Positions 30,072 to 39,345 are shown, counted from the first letter of the stretch. The stretch is 64,000 nt of DNA from Chryseobacterium sp. (GCF_008831505.1 NZ_CP044507.1:744001-808000); one strand, 5' to 3'. Translations and numbers: made by a program. The notes: generated from the sequence alone by a model not told the origin.

Positions 30072-31340
30072 ATGTCAATATTAGAAATGAAAGTTCCCTC
30101 CCCGGGAGAATCCATCACCGAAGTTGAAATTGCAACCTGGTTGGTTCAGGACGGCGATTATGTAGAAAAAGACCAGCCTATTGCAGAAGTAGATTCCGAT
30201 AAAGCTACATTGGAACTTCCTGCAGAACAGAGCGGTATTATTACGCTGAAAGCTGAGGAGGGGGAAGTAGTTCAGGTTGGGCAGGTTGTCTGCCTTATTG
30301 ATGTGGATGCTGCCAAGCCTTCAACTGACGCGCCGGCTGCTGCAGATAAGACTGCGGAAAATGCTGAAGCACCAAAGGCTGAACAGAAAACCGTTGAAAA
30401 ACCTGAAATTGTACAGGAACCCAAGAAAGAGGAAAAACCTGCTGCTGCATCTTACGCTACAGGAAGCCCGTCTCCGGCAGCAAGGAAAATTCTTGATGAG
30501 AAAGGAATCTCCTCCTCACAGGTTTCAGGTACAGGAAAAGACGGCAGGATCACCAAACAGGACGCAGAAACTGCTGCCGTTCCTGCAATGGGATCGGCCT
30601 CATCAACCGGTGGAAGCCGTGCGGTCAGCAGAACCAAACTTTCTATGCTCAGAAGAAAACTGGCAGGAAGACTTGTTTCCGTAAAGAATGAAACGGCCAT
30701 GCTTACTACCTTCAATGAGGTGGATATGTCTGAAATTTTCAGAATCAGAAAACAATACAAGGACGAATTCAGCCAGAAACACGGCGTAGGTCTGGGCTTT
30801 ATGTCTTTCTTCACGAAGGCGGTTACCCGAGCTTTGCAGATGTATCCTGATGTGAATGCTTCAATAGACGGTGATTTCAAGACCAACTATGAATTCTGCG
30901 ATATTTCAATAGCGGTTTCCGGTCCGAAAGGTCTTATGGTTCCGGTACTGAGAAATGCGGAGAACATGACCTTCAGAGGTGTTGAAGCCAACATCAAATC
31001 ATTGGCCGATAAAGTAAGAGAAGGTGGCATCAGTGTAGATGAAATGACCGGCGGTACTTTTACCATTACCAACGGTGGAGTATTCGGTTCCATGCTAAGT
31101 ACACCCATCATCAATCCGCCCCAGTCTGCGATTCTGGGAATGCATAATATTATCCAGCGTCCGGTAGCTGTAGACGGGCAGGTGGTTATCCGTCCGATGA
31201 TGTATGTAGCCATGTCCTATGACCACAGAATCATTGACGGCAGGGAGTCAGTAGGATTCCTTGTAGCAGTAAAGGAGGGTATAGATAATCCGGTGGAGAT
31301 CCTGATGAACGGAGACGAAAGAAAGGCTCTGGAACTTTAA
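30072..31340 (+). CDS. odhB: dihydrolipoyllysine succinyltransferase (E2 of 2-oxoglutarate dehydrogenase)
   Basis: The core acyltransferase of the 2-oxoglutarate dehydrogenase complex. 422 residues in the standard order: lipoyl domain (residues 2-77) with the lipoylated Lys in [14 protein letters not shown] near 43, an Ala/Pro/Glu/Lys-rich linker (80-125), an E1/E3-binding domain ([20 protein letters not shown] near 135-165), a second linker, and the catalytic domain ending in the conserved [13 protein letters not shown] near 395 (catalytic His and Asp). Co-transcribed with sucA, with a terminator directly after. Confidence 0.96.
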   Translation: MSILEMKVPSPGESITEVEIATWLVQDGDYVEKDQPIAEVDSDKATLELPAEQSGIITLKAEEGEVVQVGQVVCLIDVDAAKPSTDAPAAADKTAENAEAPKAEQKTVEKPEIVQEPKKEEKPAAASYATGSPSPAARKILDEKGISSSQVSGTGKDGRITKQDAETAAVPAMGSASSTGGSRAVSRTKLSMLRRKLAGRLVSVKNETAMLTTFNEVDMSEIFRIRKQYKDEFSQKHGVGLGFMSFFTKAVTRALQMYPDVNASIDGDFKTNYEFCDISIAVSGPKGLMVPVLRNAENMTFRGVEANIKSLADKVREGGISVDEMTGGTFTITNGGVFGSMLSTPIINPPQSAILGMHNIIQRPVAVDGQVVIRPMMYVAMSYDHRIIDGRESVGFLVAVKEGIDNPVEILMNGDERKALEL

Positions 31341-31366
31341 GATATCAGCAAAAACCATTAAATATC

Positions 31367-31396
31367 AAATCCCGCTACCTAAAGGCGGGATTTTTG
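31367..31396 (+). terminator. terminator of the sucA-odhB operon
   Basis: AAATCCCGC (31367-31375) and GCGGGATTT (31385-31393) pair perfectly around a 9-base loop, followed by TTT. Confidence 0.9.
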
Positions 31397-31420
31397 TAAT
31401 ATGTAGTGAAAGTAGTTATC

Positions 31421-31807
31421 ATGTACTCAAAAATTACTTCTGAAATAAAGGTGACCGTACTACCTGAATATGATGCGAAGAACAGTTTCCCTTCGGATAA
31501 CCGTTTTGTTTTCCGATATAATATCACCATTGAAAATCTGAGTCCGCATCCCGTAAAACTTCTCAAAAGACAATGGCTTATTTATGATGTGGGCTTTGGT
31601 TTCACCGAAGTTAACGGAGACGGCGTGATTGGACTGACTCCGGAGATTGGAGTAGGTGAAGAGTTTAAATATTTCTCAAACGTCATGATCCGTTCGGGCG
31701 TAGGAAATATGACCGGAAGATATTACTGCATCAATACGGAAACGGGGGAAGCCCTTGAAATTGATATTCCGAAATTTAATCTGATGGCGCAGGTACTCAG
31801 TAACTAA
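31421..31807 (+). CDS. apaG: ApaG/DUF525 domain protein
   Basis: A 128-residue immunoglobulin-like beta-sandwich protein of the ApaG family, named from Salmonella CorD/ApaG (Co2+/Mg2+ tolerance phenotype); the same domain occurs in F-box proteins. Family features: YNITIENLSPHPVKLLKRQW near residue 34 and GVGEEFKYFSNVMIRSGVGNMTGRY near 83-107. I chose ATG 31421 (MYSKITSEIKVTV) over the GTG at 31406. Biochemical role is not settled in any organism. It converges with an exonuclease gene and both stop codons lie in a 14-base palindrome (31805-31818). Confidence 0.9.
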   Translation: MYSKITSEIKVTVLPEYDAKNSFPSDNRFVFRYNITIENLSPHPVKLLKRQWLIYDVGFGFTEVNGDGVIGLTPEIGVGEEFKYFSNVMIRSGVGNMTGRYYCINTETGEALEIDIPKFNLMAQVLSN

Positions 31808-31815
31808 CCACGTGG

Positions 31816-32373
31816 TTACAGAACTTTGATGCTTTTTTTCATCACCTCATGAATTTCATCATTGCGCGTCACCATCAGCTTATTGAATGCAAGCAGCGAC
31901 AGTTTCGCGCATACTTCAGCATCATCGCCGGCGCGGTGATGGTTAAATGAAAGCTGATGCTGCTCGGCTAAACTTTTCAGACCGTAACGCGGCAGGTTTT
32001 TCCAGGATTTTTTTGCAAGCGAAATACTGCACAGGTAGTTCAGTTTAGGTTTAAAGAAACCATAGTAATCCAGGCAGCTCCGTAAAACTCCCGCATCAAA
32101 CGAGGCATTGTGCGCGATCATGAGATTACCGTACATCAGATTTTCGGCCTCGTGCCAGATCTCCTCAAAGGTGGGGGCGTCCTGAACATCCTCCGGCGTA
32201 ATTCCATGTACATCAATATTACGGGGGTGAAACCACGGAAAACTTGGCGGTTTTATAAGCCAGGTCTGCGTTCTTACAATTTCACCATTTTCTACCACGC
32301 TTATGCCCATCTCACAGGCCGAATTCCTCTCATGAGTTGCCGTTTCAAAATCAATGGCGCAGAAATCTATCAT
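31816..32373 (-). CDS. 3'-5' exonuclease, DEDDh (DNA polymerase III epsilon-like)
   Basis: A 185-residue exonuclease domain protein. The four DEDDh acids are visible: Asp and Glu in DFCAIDFETAT (residues 7-9), Asp in HNASFDAGVL near 88, and His-x4-Asp in HHRAGDDAEVCA near 150. Start is ATG 32373; a longer frame to 32478 would overlap the hydrolase gene. Not fused to a GIY-YIG or polymerase domain. Such stand-alone proteins trim DNA or RNA in repair; exact substrate unknown. The preceding alpha/beta hydrolase gene ends 16 bases upstream. Confidence 0.88.
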   Translation of the reverse strand: MIDFCAIDFETATHERNSACEMGISVVENGEIVRTQTWLIKPPSFPWFHPRNIDVHGITPEDVQDAPTFEEIWHEAENLMYGNLMIAHNASFDAGVLRSCLDYYGFFKPKLNYLCSISLAKKSWKNLPRYGLKSLAEQHQLSFNHHRAGDDAEVCAKLSLLAFNKLMVTRNDEIHEVMKKSIKVL

Positions 32374-32389
32374 GTACGGGTTTTTGTTG

Positions 32390-33166
32390 TTATTTTTTTT
32401 GCTGAAGAATACGTTTAATTTCAGCCTGATATAGGGGCGACCGGTCCAGATCATCATGATGTCCTTCTTCAATTTCAATAAATTTTTTCAACAGGTCAGG
32501 CTGTGCAGAGTTCAGGACGTTGAAAAGTTTTTTACCGGAACTCAGAGGAACAATATTGTCCTTAGTGCCGTGGAAATGATAAAGTGGTGAAGATATCTGC
32601 TTTATATATTTATTGGACAGGAAATGATAAGTCATCTTTGGCGATACCCTGTCTGTTACCTTTCCGGGGAGCCAGCGGTTCACTACATCCTGCAGATTGT
32701 AAAAAGCGGCTTCCAGGATCACGGATGCCGGTTGGTTGTCGGCAGCCATCTTAACGGCGAAAGCTCCGCCAAGGCTGCGGCCATAAACCAGCGTATTTTC
32801 TTCACCATAAAGATTTCTCGCATATTCATATACAAACTGTGCATCCGAATAAAGTATGTTTTCGCTTCGAATGCCTGTACTTTTACCGTAACCCCTATAA
32901 TCCATCACCAGCACATCATATCCATAATCTGTTAATCCCTTGGCAATGTTTCCCCAGCGGGCCAGGTTATCAGCATTACCATGGTAATAAACAATAACTC
33001 CCACAGGCTGCTCTGTTCGGAAATGAAGGGCATTTATAGCCCCTCCAAAGGGTGTCTCCCATAAATGCTCCTCAAAAGTGACATCGAAATCGAAGGCATG
33101 TTCTCGAGGCAAAGTTGACGGCAGAAAAACGATCTTTTCCTGGAAATATTGAAGGAGCCTGGTCAT
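32390..33166 (-). CDS. alpha/beta hydrolase (bem46/YfhR-like)
   Basis: A 258-residue hydrolase without a clear signal peptide. Seen: VYYHGNADNLARW near residue 80 (oxyanion HG), nucleophile YGRSLGGAFAV near 146, Asp in FHGTKDNIVPL near 208 and His in EEGHHDDLDRSP near 237. It resembles the 34502-35362 gene in order of motifs and in the RGYGKSTG element, so the two are paralogues. It lies 2 bases from the stop-to-start junction with the CNNM-type gene, so likely one transcript. Physiological substrate unknown. Confidence 0.85.
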   Translation of the reverse strand: MTRLLQYFQEKIVFLPSTLPREHAFDFDVTFEEHLWETPFGGAINALHFRTEQPVGVIVYYHGNADNLARWGNIAKGLTDYGYDVLVMDYRGYGKSTGIRSENILYSDAQFVYEYARNLYGEENTLVYGRSLGGAFAVKMAADNQPASVILEAAFYNLQDVVNRWLPGKVTDRVSPKMTYHFLSNKYIKQISSPLYHFHGTKDNIVPLSSGKKLFNVLNSAQPDLLKKFIEIEEGHHDDLDRSPLYQAEIKRILQQKK

Positions 33167-33168
33167 TT

Positions 33169-34452
33169 TTATTTGTTGTTCACTCTGGTAATCATAATTT
33201 TATCAACCCGCTGGCCATCCTTGTCAATGATCTCCAGTTCCAGGTCTTCAATCCTGATTCTGTCGCCTACATTTGCGGTCCCGCTGTTGGCATTCAGGAA
33301 CAAACCTACCAGGGTGGTATAATTGTCACGGTTGTCGAATTCAAAATCAAGGTCAAAATATTTCAGGAATTCCACGATGGGATACTGCCCGTCGGCCAGC
33401 CATGAGTTTTCGTCTCTTTCAGTAATCCGGTAGTCAAAATTATCACTGGTCACTGTGTCGCCCACCAAAGCATCCAGTACATCACCCAGGGTAACCATAC
33501 CAACTGTATTGCCATATTCGTCTATGACGATACCATAATGGTTTTGCTCTTTTCTGAATATTTCAAGCACTTTATAGGCATAGTAGTTTTCATTGAGGAA
33601 GACCGGCTGTTTAAGATATTGCTCCAGACTGAAGGTTTCCGGATCATCTATCGGAAACAGGTCTCTCAGCAGCACAATACCGATAATATCATCGATATCA
33701 TTGTCTCTTGTAACAGGATAAGCGGCATGCTTGTCCTCGCGAATAGCTGCCAAAATCTTTTCCAGGCTGTCGTCCACATTAAAGAAGGTCATCGCAGTAC
33801 GGTGGGTAAGCAAAGTATTGATCTTTCTGTCGCCTAGTTCAAACACCCGCTCCACAATATTATGTTCAATCTGCTCAATCTCCCCTTCCTGCGCACTTTC
33901 CTTTACGATTGATTTTATTTCTTCTTCTGTGATGATACTGTCCGAATTACTCCGGATTCCCAAAAGATTAAGGATAAGGTTGTTGGAAGTGCTTAACAGC
34001 CATACGAAAGGTGAAGTAATTTTGGACAGCAGGTCCATAGGTTTGGCCACCATGGTAATAATGCGCTCAGGAAAAGTCATCGCAATGCGCTTCGGCAGTA
34101 ATTCGCCCAGCAAGATAGACAGGTAGGTGATAAATACGACAATCCCGGTGGTGGCCAGAGGTTTGGAATAGGCTTCCAGGGCAGGAATTCGGGCCAGGAA
34201 ATTCTGGAAATCGGTGGTCAGGTTTTCCCCCGAGTAAACTCCCAGAAGAATTCCGATCAGTGTGATTCCGATTTGTACCGTAGAAAGAAATTTGGTGGGA
34301 TTTTCAGACAGTTGTAGTGCTTTCCTGGCACCCCCGCTTCCTTTTTTGCCTGCATTTTCCAGTTTGAATTTACGGGATGAGACCAGTGACATCTCCGACA
34401 TAGAAAATATTCCGTTCAGGATAACAAGAAGAATAATGATAAGAAGCTCCAT
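33169..34452 (-). CDS. CNNM/CorC-type hemolysin-family transporter-associated protein
   Basis: A 427-residue membrane protein: an N-terminal DUF21/CNNM membrane domain with about four helices (residues 1-135), a CBS pair (about 205-330, with TFFNVDDSLEKILAAIREDKHAAYPV), and a C-terminal CorC/HlyC domain (about 345-427). Relatives are Mg2+ or other divalent-cation transporters, despite the hemolysin name. No sign of truncation. Direction and tight spacing suggest co-expression with the downstream hydrolase gene; the upstream flank has no clear -7 box. Confidence 0.9.
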   Translation of the reverse strand: MELLIIILLVILNGIFSMSEMSLVSSRKFKLENAGKKGSGGARKALQLSENPTKFLSTVQIGITLIGILLGVYSGENLTTDFQNFLARIPALEAYSKPLATTGIVVFITYLSILLGELLPKRIAMTFPERIITMVAKPMDLLSKITSPFVWLLSTSNNLILNLLGIRSNSDSIITEEEIKSIVKESAQEGEIEQIEHNIVERVFELGDRKINTLLTHRTAMTFFNVDDSLEKILAAIREDKHAAYPVTRDNDIDDIIGIVLLRDLFPIDDPETFSLEQYLKQPVFLNENYYAYKVLEIFRKEQNHYGIVIDEYGNTVGMVTLGDVLDALVGDTVTSDNFDYRITERDENSWLADGQYPIVEFLKYFDLDFEFDNRDNYTTLVGLFLNANSGTANVGDRIRIEDLELEIIDKDGQRVDKIMITRVNNK

Positions 34453-34501
34453 TCAGCGATTTTAGTTATGCAAATATAATTGTTTGGATTCGCTTTACGC
34501 T

Positions 34502-35362
34502 CTATTCTTTCCTGTGCGAATAGGACAAACTGGTCTTACCGGCATCAATAAAGACCTTTCTTTCCTCAAAAATCTCTTCCATGACACGGTGATACTCCTC
34601 AAACTGATGCACATCAATATGTCCCGCGCGCAGGATGACATAAAGCCGAGTAAGGTCGGGATTGATTTCAGAAAGGTCCACTGCGGTACTTATGGGTACA
34701 AGGCGGTCGTCGCTGCCATGAATAATCTTTATCGGACAGCGAACATTTTTCAGATAATGGAAGGTGGGCAAATTATATCGAAGAAAAGGTTTGGCAGGCA
34801 TAAAGGGCAGATACCGCTGTATGGCGCGCTGCAGCGAGTAAATAGGCGAGGTAAGGATCAGCATTCTCGGGTTGTTTTTGGAGGCCAGACGTGCTGCAAA
34901 ACCGCTTCCCAGAGACCGGCCGTATACAATGATTTTATCTTCTGAATATCGTTTTTTGGCAATATCATAGATAAATTGTGAGTCGCGCTTCATTGATTCC
35001 GCGGTGCGGCGGCCGGTGCTTTTGCCAAAACCACGGTAATCCATCATAATCACCTCATAATTCAGGCGGGTAAAATCGATGGCAAATTTTCCCCATCCCT
35101 TGATACTTTTGGTATTTCCTTTCAGATAGAGCACCACACCTTTGGGTTTTTCCACATGAAAATGAAGATAGCTGATGACAGCCCCCGGTTCAGGTGATAC
35201 AGACATCTCCTCCGCATCCAGATGTTCGTAGGCAAACTTGAAATCCGGCGGAAGTTTTTCCGGCTGGAAGAAAAAACGGTGCTGGAAAAGGTAGATGAAG
35301 ATCCCGAGAGCCAGAATGGCTACCGTAACAGAGGTAATAATAAAATAGACATCAACATTCAT
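34502..35362 (-). CDS. membrane-anchored alpha/beta hydrolase
   Basis: A 286-residue hydrolase with an N-terminal membrane segment (VTVAILALGIFIYLFQHRFFF, residues 12-32). Catalytic features: YLKGNTKSIKGWG near 95, RGFGKSTGRRT near 120, nucleophile YGRSLGSGFAAR near 148, Asp in IHGSDDRLVPIS near 215 and His in RAGHIDVHQFEE near 248. It belongs to the same bem46-like family as 32390-33166 and probably arose by duplication, although the pair is split by the CNNM-type gene. Active site is likely cytoplasmic or periplasmic at the membrane; orientation not resolved. Confidence 0.85.
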   Translation of the reverse strand: MNVDVYFIITSVTVAILALGIFIYLFQHRFFFQPEKLPPDFKFAYEHLDAEEMSVSPEPGAVISYLHFHVEKPKGVVLYLKGNTKSIKGWGKFAIDFTRLNYEVIMMDYRGFGKSTGRRTAESMKRDSQFIYDIAKKRYSEDKIIVYGRSLGSGFAARLASKNNPRMLILTSPIYSLQRAIQRYLPFMPAKPFLRYNLPTFHYLKNVRCPIKIIHGSDDRLVPISTAVDLSEINPDLTRLYVILRAGHIDVHQFEEYHRVMEEIFEERKVFIDAGKTSLSYSHRKE

Positions 35363-35438
35363 AATCCATATAAATGTAGATAAAATATCTGTTCCTTCGC
35401 GGGAAAAAATGTAGTTTCCTACACGTTACGACACCGGA

Positions 35439-36407
35439 TTACTTTGTAAAGTGCCGGAAAATTAGCCATTTGCTCTGAAAATAACTGCTGATCTGCCGTT
35501 TTTGTCTGCGCTTTAAAGTGCCGGGAATATGCGCGTAAAATGAAAAGTGAGCGCGAAGCACTGCCCAGAAATGAGCCGGTCCCTGCCTGATTAGGAAATA
35601 GAAGGCTGCAAATCCGTCCAGAATCATTCTGGCAGGCAGCACCCAAAGTAATTGGATACGCGGTAAATTCTTAAGCAGCATGGTGAGATTATTCCGCATA
35701 TTCAGATAGGTTTTCATTGGACTCTGCTTGTTCAGGGTGCCGCCCCCTACATGATATACCGCCGAAAAGCCTGTGTACCAAATTTTATAACCCTTATTCT
35801 TCAGTCTCCAGCACAAATCAATTTCTTCCTGATGCGCAAAAAAACGTTCATCAAAACCATTAACTTCCCAAAATGCTGAAGACCTTACAAACAGACAGCA
35901 ACCGGAAGCCCAGAATATTTCTGTTTCATCGTTGAACTGCCCATGGTCTGTGTCTGTATCCTCAAATACACGTCCACGGCAGTAAGGATAACCCAGATTG
36001 TCTATGAGACCGCCGGCAGCACCGGCATATTCAAAAGAAGTAGGCGTATTGTAATCAAGGATTTTAGGTTGGATGGCCGCAATGTTTTCATCTCTTTCAA
36101 AAAGTTTCAGGACCGGCAGCAACCAGTTTTCTGTTACTTCAACATCAGAATTCAGCAGGCAGTAAATGTCCGTTTTTATTTTTTTTAAACCTTCATTATA
36201 TCCGCCGGCAAAACCATAGTTCTGGCTATTACAGATTATGTGAACTGCCGGAAAATATTCACGCAGATAATTTACGGAGTGGTCTGTAGAAGCGTTATCA
36301 ATTACAAAAACATCTGCACCGGCGGAGTTTTTTATTACAGTCGGCAGGAATTGCTGCAGCCAGTTCCTGCCGTTCCAGTTCAGGATGACAATAGCTAAAT
36401 TGCTCAC
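35439..36407 (-). CDS. glycosyltransferase family 2
   Basis: A 322-residue GT2 protein. Seen: VILNWNGRNWLQQFLP at residue 6 onward (nucleotide-sugar strand), VIDNASTDHSVNYL near 36, the DxD-like LLNSDVEVTENW near 87, and the acceptor-side CFLFVRSSAFWEVNGFDERFF-type segment near 165-180 with HQEEIDLCWRLKNKGY near 190. The ends suggest one or two C-terminal membrane-associated helices. I start it at GTG 36407, which overlaps the stop of the acyltransferase gene as GTGA; the longer frame to 36470 is within that gene. Such pairs act in envelope glycolipid assembly (inference). Confidence 0.88.
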   Translation of the reverse strand: MSNLAIVILNWNGRNWLQQFLPTVIKNSAGADVFVIDNASTDHSVNYLREYFPAVHIICNSQNYGFAGGYNEGLKKIKTDIYCLLNSDVEVTENWLLPVLKLFERDENIAAIQPKILDYNTPTSFEYAGAAGGLIDNLGYPYCRGRVFEDTDTDHGQFNDETEIFWASGCCLFVRSSAFWEVNGFDERFFAHQEEIDLCWRLKNKGYKIWYTGFSAVYHVGGGTLNKQSPMKTYLNMRNNLTMLLKNLPRIQLLWVLPARMILDGFAAFYFLIRQGPAHFWAVLRAHFSFYAHIPGTLKRRQKRQISSYFQSKWLIFRHFTK

Positions 36408-37306
36408 GCGGTTGATTTGTTTACGGAGTCCGTTTTCAGGAAGCTTTTTATGAGCCCGGAATATTTCCACTTACGGTGGGACCAAAGATAGTTGTCAGGA
36501 TTTTTTTTGATGGTGTTTTCCAGCATTTTATGGAACTTTAAAACCACTTCATTTTCCACGAATCTTTCTCCATCGGGTTCAATTGTGTGGTAGTTTACCT
36601 GATAGAAGCCTCTTTTAACCTTCTTCATTTCGCAGTAAACAAACTGAAGGTTCATGCGGGTGGCCAATTTGTCATACCCACGGAAAACCGGTGTAGACTG
36701 GTTTAAAAACCCGATGCCAAGGTCCACCTGATGATGATTGGGGGTTTGGTCTGCCACAAACATATAGATCGTATCACCGTTATTGGGAGTTTTCAGTACA
36801 TCACGTATTACTTCGCCAGCCTCCAGAGACAAATTTCCGTGGGCATTCCGTATGGATCTTATTTTTTTGTCCCAAAAAGCATTCTGCATCCTCCTGTATA
36901 CTGGGCGGCAGCTGCTTTGGGGAACCATGGTAGCCAGAGCTGTAAACCATTCCCAATTAAAAATATGGCCGGTGAGCATAATTATATTTTTGCCTTCGGC
37001 GTGCGCCTTGTGGAAAACATCCCGGTTAATGTGCTGCACCCTTACCTTAAGTTCAGTGGTGGAAACGGTAAAGGCTTTAAGGGTTTCTACCAGATAGTCT
37101 GAAAAGTTGCGGTAAAACTTTTTTCTTATCGTTTTGAGTTCTGCCTCACTTTTTTCGGGAAAGGAATTTTTCAGGTTCTGAAGTACGACAGCCGTTCTGT
37201 ATCTCATTATGTAGAAGATGACAAAGAAAATGACATCCGAAAAGAGGTACAGAACCCTCATGGGTAACCTGGAAAAGAGCAGAATAATGTTAAAAATGAA
37301 ATTCAT
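36404..37306 (-). CDS. lysophospholipid acyltransferase, LpxL/HtrB-like
   Basis: A 300-residue membrane acyltransferase of the lipid A biosynthesis acyltransferase family. An N-terminal hydrophobic segment (residues 1-35) is followed by the catalytic HxxxxD/E-type block in MLTGHIFNWEWFTALA near 118, a central FVADQTPNHHQVDLG near 190, and the C-terminal YLWSHRKWKY near 278, all typical. It should add a secondary acyl chain to lipid A or a related lipid on the cytoplasmic face. Translationally coupled (GTGA) to the GT2 gene downstream. Exact acyl donor and acceptor unknown. Confidence 0.88.
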   Translation of the reverse strand: MNFIFNIILLFSRLPMRVLYLFSDVIFFVIFYIMRYRTAVVLQNLKNSFPEKSEAELKTIRKKFYRNFSDYLVETLKAFTVSTTELKVRVQHINRDVFHKAHAEGKNIIMLTGHIFNWEWFTALATMVPQSSCRPVYRRMQNAFWDKKIRSIRNAHGNLSLEAGEVIRDVLKTPNNGDTIYMFVADQTPNHHQVDLGIGFLNQSTPVFRGYDKLATRMNLQFVYCEMKKVKRGFYQVNYHTIEPDGERFVENEVVLKFHKMLENTIKKNPDNYLWSHRKWKYSGLIKSFLKTDSVNKSTA

Positions 37307-37387
37307 GGGCGGTTTGCAAATGTACTACTTAAAAGGGAAATGGACAGAAATTTGCAGGTACATTAGTTTTCAGTTAATTTTATACTC

Positions 37388-37942
37388 ATGAATATTAAAA
37401 ATATCAGTGCCATCGCGCTAACGGTACTTCTTTGGTCCGCCTGTACTAAAAATACAGAAGCGGATAAAACGGTTAAAGATGTTGAAGTGGCAGACAGTAC
37501 AGTCGCCGCTACCGAAAAAATGAAAGCAGAGGCCGAAAAAGGTAAGCTTCCCAAACCATATCGACCTGAGGAGGACGCAGAAGCCCGTATAGCGGAACTG
37601 ATTGCACAGGCACAGAAGGAGGACAAAAATATTATTATGCAGGCGGGTGGAAACTGGTGCATCTGGTGCCTGCGTTTCAATAATTATATCCACACAACGC
37701 CGGAACTTAAGTCTCTTGTTGATGAGAATTACTTATATTATCATCTTAACTATTCACCAGAAAACAAGAACGAAGAGGTATTCAGTAAATACGGAAATCC
37801 TGGTGAAAAGTATGGCTACCCGGTTTTCATTGTTCTGGATAAGAACGGCAAGCTAATCCATACCCAGGACAGTGCGGTACTGGAGGAGGGTAAGGGTTAC
37901 AGCAAAGATAAAGTGATGGCGTTTCTTGATAAATGGAAATAA
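37388..37942 (+). CDS. thioredoxin-fold lipoprotein
   Basis: A 184-residue exported protein. The signal peptide ends in a lipobox-like LLWSAC, so the Cys near residue 19 is probably lipidated. After a charged linker rich in Ala, Glu and Lys (20-65) comes a thioredoxin-like domain (about 70-184) with the redox motif WCIWC in GGNWCIWCLRFNNYI near 97, similar to DUF255/thioredoxin_7 proteins; FIVLDKNGKLIHTQDS near 152 fits the thioredoxin beta strands. Likely a periplasmic thiol reductase or oxidase anchored at the envelope. It is a single-gene unit ending at a strong terminator. Partner unknown. Confidence 0.85.
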   Translation: MNIKNISAIALTVLLWSACTKNTEADKTVKDVEVADSTVAATEKMKAEAEKGKLPKPYRPEEDAEARIAELIAQAQKEDKNIIMQAGGNWCIWCLRFNNYIHTTPELKSLVDENYLYYHLNYSPENKNEEVFSKYGNPGEKYGYPVFIVLDKNGKLIHTQDSAVLEEGKGYSKDKVMAFLDKWK

Positions 37943-37978
37943 AAAAAGGCGGCTTACAAACTGAAAGCCGCCTTTTTT
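37942..37978. terminator. bidirectional terminator
   Basis: AAAAAAGGCGGCTT and AAGCCGCCTTTTTT are perfect 14-base arms around ACAAACTGA. It ends the thioredoxin-like gene on the plus strand and can end the 37993-39252 series on the minus strand. Confidence 0.93.
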
Positions 37979-37992
37979 ATACTTTTTATGAA

Positions 37993-38490
37993 TCAAATCA
38001 GTTGTTCCATACTTGAAACACTTCTGTTTTTTTGATATTCTTCGAGTTTCCGGCGTACAAATCTTAAAACAAACGGAGCTAAGTAAATTAGGGCTGCACC
38101 GATAAGTTTGTTTTTCCAGCTGGTACTGCGGAGACTCTTCCGGGCATAATTTCCCACCAGGGCAACTACTCCCAATTTCAGTGCATCTTCCACGGCCCCG
38201 GACTTCGCAGCAGTATCGGCAAAACCCAATACCGCATTTCTGCTAAGTAGCTGTTCTTTCACACCGGTGCTTATCCGCCTCATTATCTCTTCCTTTTTTA
38301 TTACAACAGTGCGTTCGCCGTTTTCATCTATTTCCTCTTTCAGGAACTGATCGGTGAACCCATTAGTGAAGGCGCTCAGACTTTCTTTGGTGTTGTCAAA
38401 AGTTAGCAGGTCTTCCATTTCAGAAACCTCTTTCTTCAACAGGGCCTTTTTTCGCCTTAGTTCTTCCAGATTGCTGTATTTCGTACCCAT
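37993..38490 (-). CDS. conserved hypothetical protein of envelope trio
   Basis: A 165-residue protein that I recognise only by context as a partner of holin-X/YtxH genes in Bacteroidota. Residues 1-35 look coiled-coil (LEELRRKKALLKKEVSEMEDLL); the middle is polar; a hydrophobic stretch at about 130-150 (KLIGAALIYLAPFVLRFV) may be an anchor. Its start overlaps the stop of the preceding gene (TAATG at 38490), so it is translationally coupled. The trio may help membrane stress responses (inference from family distribution). Confidence 0.7.
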   Translation of the reverse strand: MGTKYSNLEELRRKKALLKKEVSEMEDLLTFDNTKESLSAFTNGFTDQFLKEEIDENGERTVVIKKEEIMRRISTGVKEQLLSRNAVLGFADTAAKSGAVEDALKLGVVALVGNYARKSLRSTSWKNKLIGAALIYLAPFVLRFVRRKLEEYQKNRSVSSMEQLI

Positions 38491-38804
38491 TAGTCCGGTG
38501 TATTAAACATTTTTATCAGTTTATTGGAAATCATATCCTTGATGGATTTTCCTGCAAATACCAGTACAAGTATAATCAGGAGATAAAATCCCGCCACGAT
38601 TAGGAATCCATATGCATAACTGTCCAAAGCGGCACCAATTAAAAGTGCTATACCGATATTGAGCAGTATTAGAAAAAAAAGTGCAAAAACAGCCATCACT
38701 ACCGCCAGAATAATGGTCGAGACTGTAAGCACACCTTTTTCGGTTGCTTCCATCTTAAGCAGGTCAACACGCTTCAAGGCGTAATCTTTTAAAAGGTCCA
38801 GCAT
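38490..38804 (-). CDS. phage-holin/holin-X (DUF1469-like) membrane protein
   Basis: A 104-residue protein with two hydrophobic segments (about residues 28-52 and 60-85), a short charged N-terminus (DLLKDYALKRVDLLKMEATEKG) and a charged C-terminus. The pattern is that of the Actinobacterial Holin-X/DUF1469 family, which is chromosomal and not tied to phage here. Middle gene of the trio, co-directional with the YtxH-type gene; a terminator lies between the two (38823-38851). Function not established. Confidence 0.75.
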   Translation of the reverse strand: MLDLLKDYALKRVDLLKMEATEKGVLTVSTIILAVVMAVFALFFLILLNIGIALLIGAALDSYAYGFLIVAGFYLLIILVLVFAGKSIKDMISNKLIKMFNTPD

Positions 38805-38822
38805 AATAAATGGGTTTCAGTT

Positions 38823-38851
38823 AAAAAAAAAGGAACATTTCTGTTCCTTTT
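38823..38851 (-). terminator. terminator after the YtxH-type gene
   Basis: On the minus strand AAAAGGAACA-GAAA-TGTTCCTTTT is followed by further T. It may attenuate read-through from the YtxH-type gene into the holin-X gene. Confidence 0.8.
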
Positions 38852-38871
38852 ATAGCGGAGTTGTAAACGTG

Positions 38872-39252
38872 TTACTTAAGACCGTCCAGTTCAGTTTCAA
38901 CATCTTTTACAACGTCTGTTGCCTGAGCCATTGCCTGGTCTTTATATTTGTCGTAGCCCTCACGTACTGTGTGCGCCACATTATCTACTGTTTCCTTGAA
39001 AGTGGAAGAAATGTTACCGTATTGGTCTTTTACCAAACCAGACACTTCAGTATACTTCTCCTTCGCTTTTTCTGTAACTTTACCGTACTGGTCTACAGCC
39101 TGATCTTTCAGGTCATTAGCTTTCTCCTTGATTTTCTTTCTGGTTTCCTTACCTTCTTCCGGAGCATAAAGCATTCCCAGTACCACACCTGCTGCAGCAC
39201 CTGCCAGTAATCCTGCTAATACCGCTGCTGCATTGTTACCTTTTTTTGACAT
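38872..39252 (-). CDS. YtxH domain stress protein
   Basis: A 126-residue protein with the YtxH signature: a glycine/alanine-rich hydrophobic N-terminus (AAVLAGLLAGAAAGVVLGMLYAPEEGKETRKK) acting as a membrane anchor, then an amphipathic Lys/Asp/Val-rich helical tail (about 42-126) with heptad-like repeats (DQYGKV, DQYGNI, REGYDKYKDQ). Such proteins are induced by general or envelope stress in several phyla; the mechanism is unknown. It heads the series of three minus-strand envelope genes. No TAnnTTTG box is seen in the 93-base gap upstream. Confidence 0.82.
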   Translation of the reverse strand: MSKKGNNAAAVLAGLLAGAAAGVVLGMLYAPEEGKETRKKIKEKANDLKDQAVDQYGKVTEKAKEKYTEVSGLVKDQYGNISSTFKETVDNVAHTVREGYDKYKDQAMAQATDVVKDVETELDGLK

Positions 39253-39345
39253 CTTATTTAATTTTAAATTGTTAGTGTATTAATTGAACAATTCATTTTC
39301 AACAATATACATACCAAATGATATTATGTCACTCATAAAAAAACG

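Noticed and set aside
31805-31818. Perfect 14-base palindrome TAACCACGTGGTTA between apaG and the exonuclease gene
   Set aside because: It holds the two convergent stop codons and has no loop or T run, so terminator or operator status is not supported.
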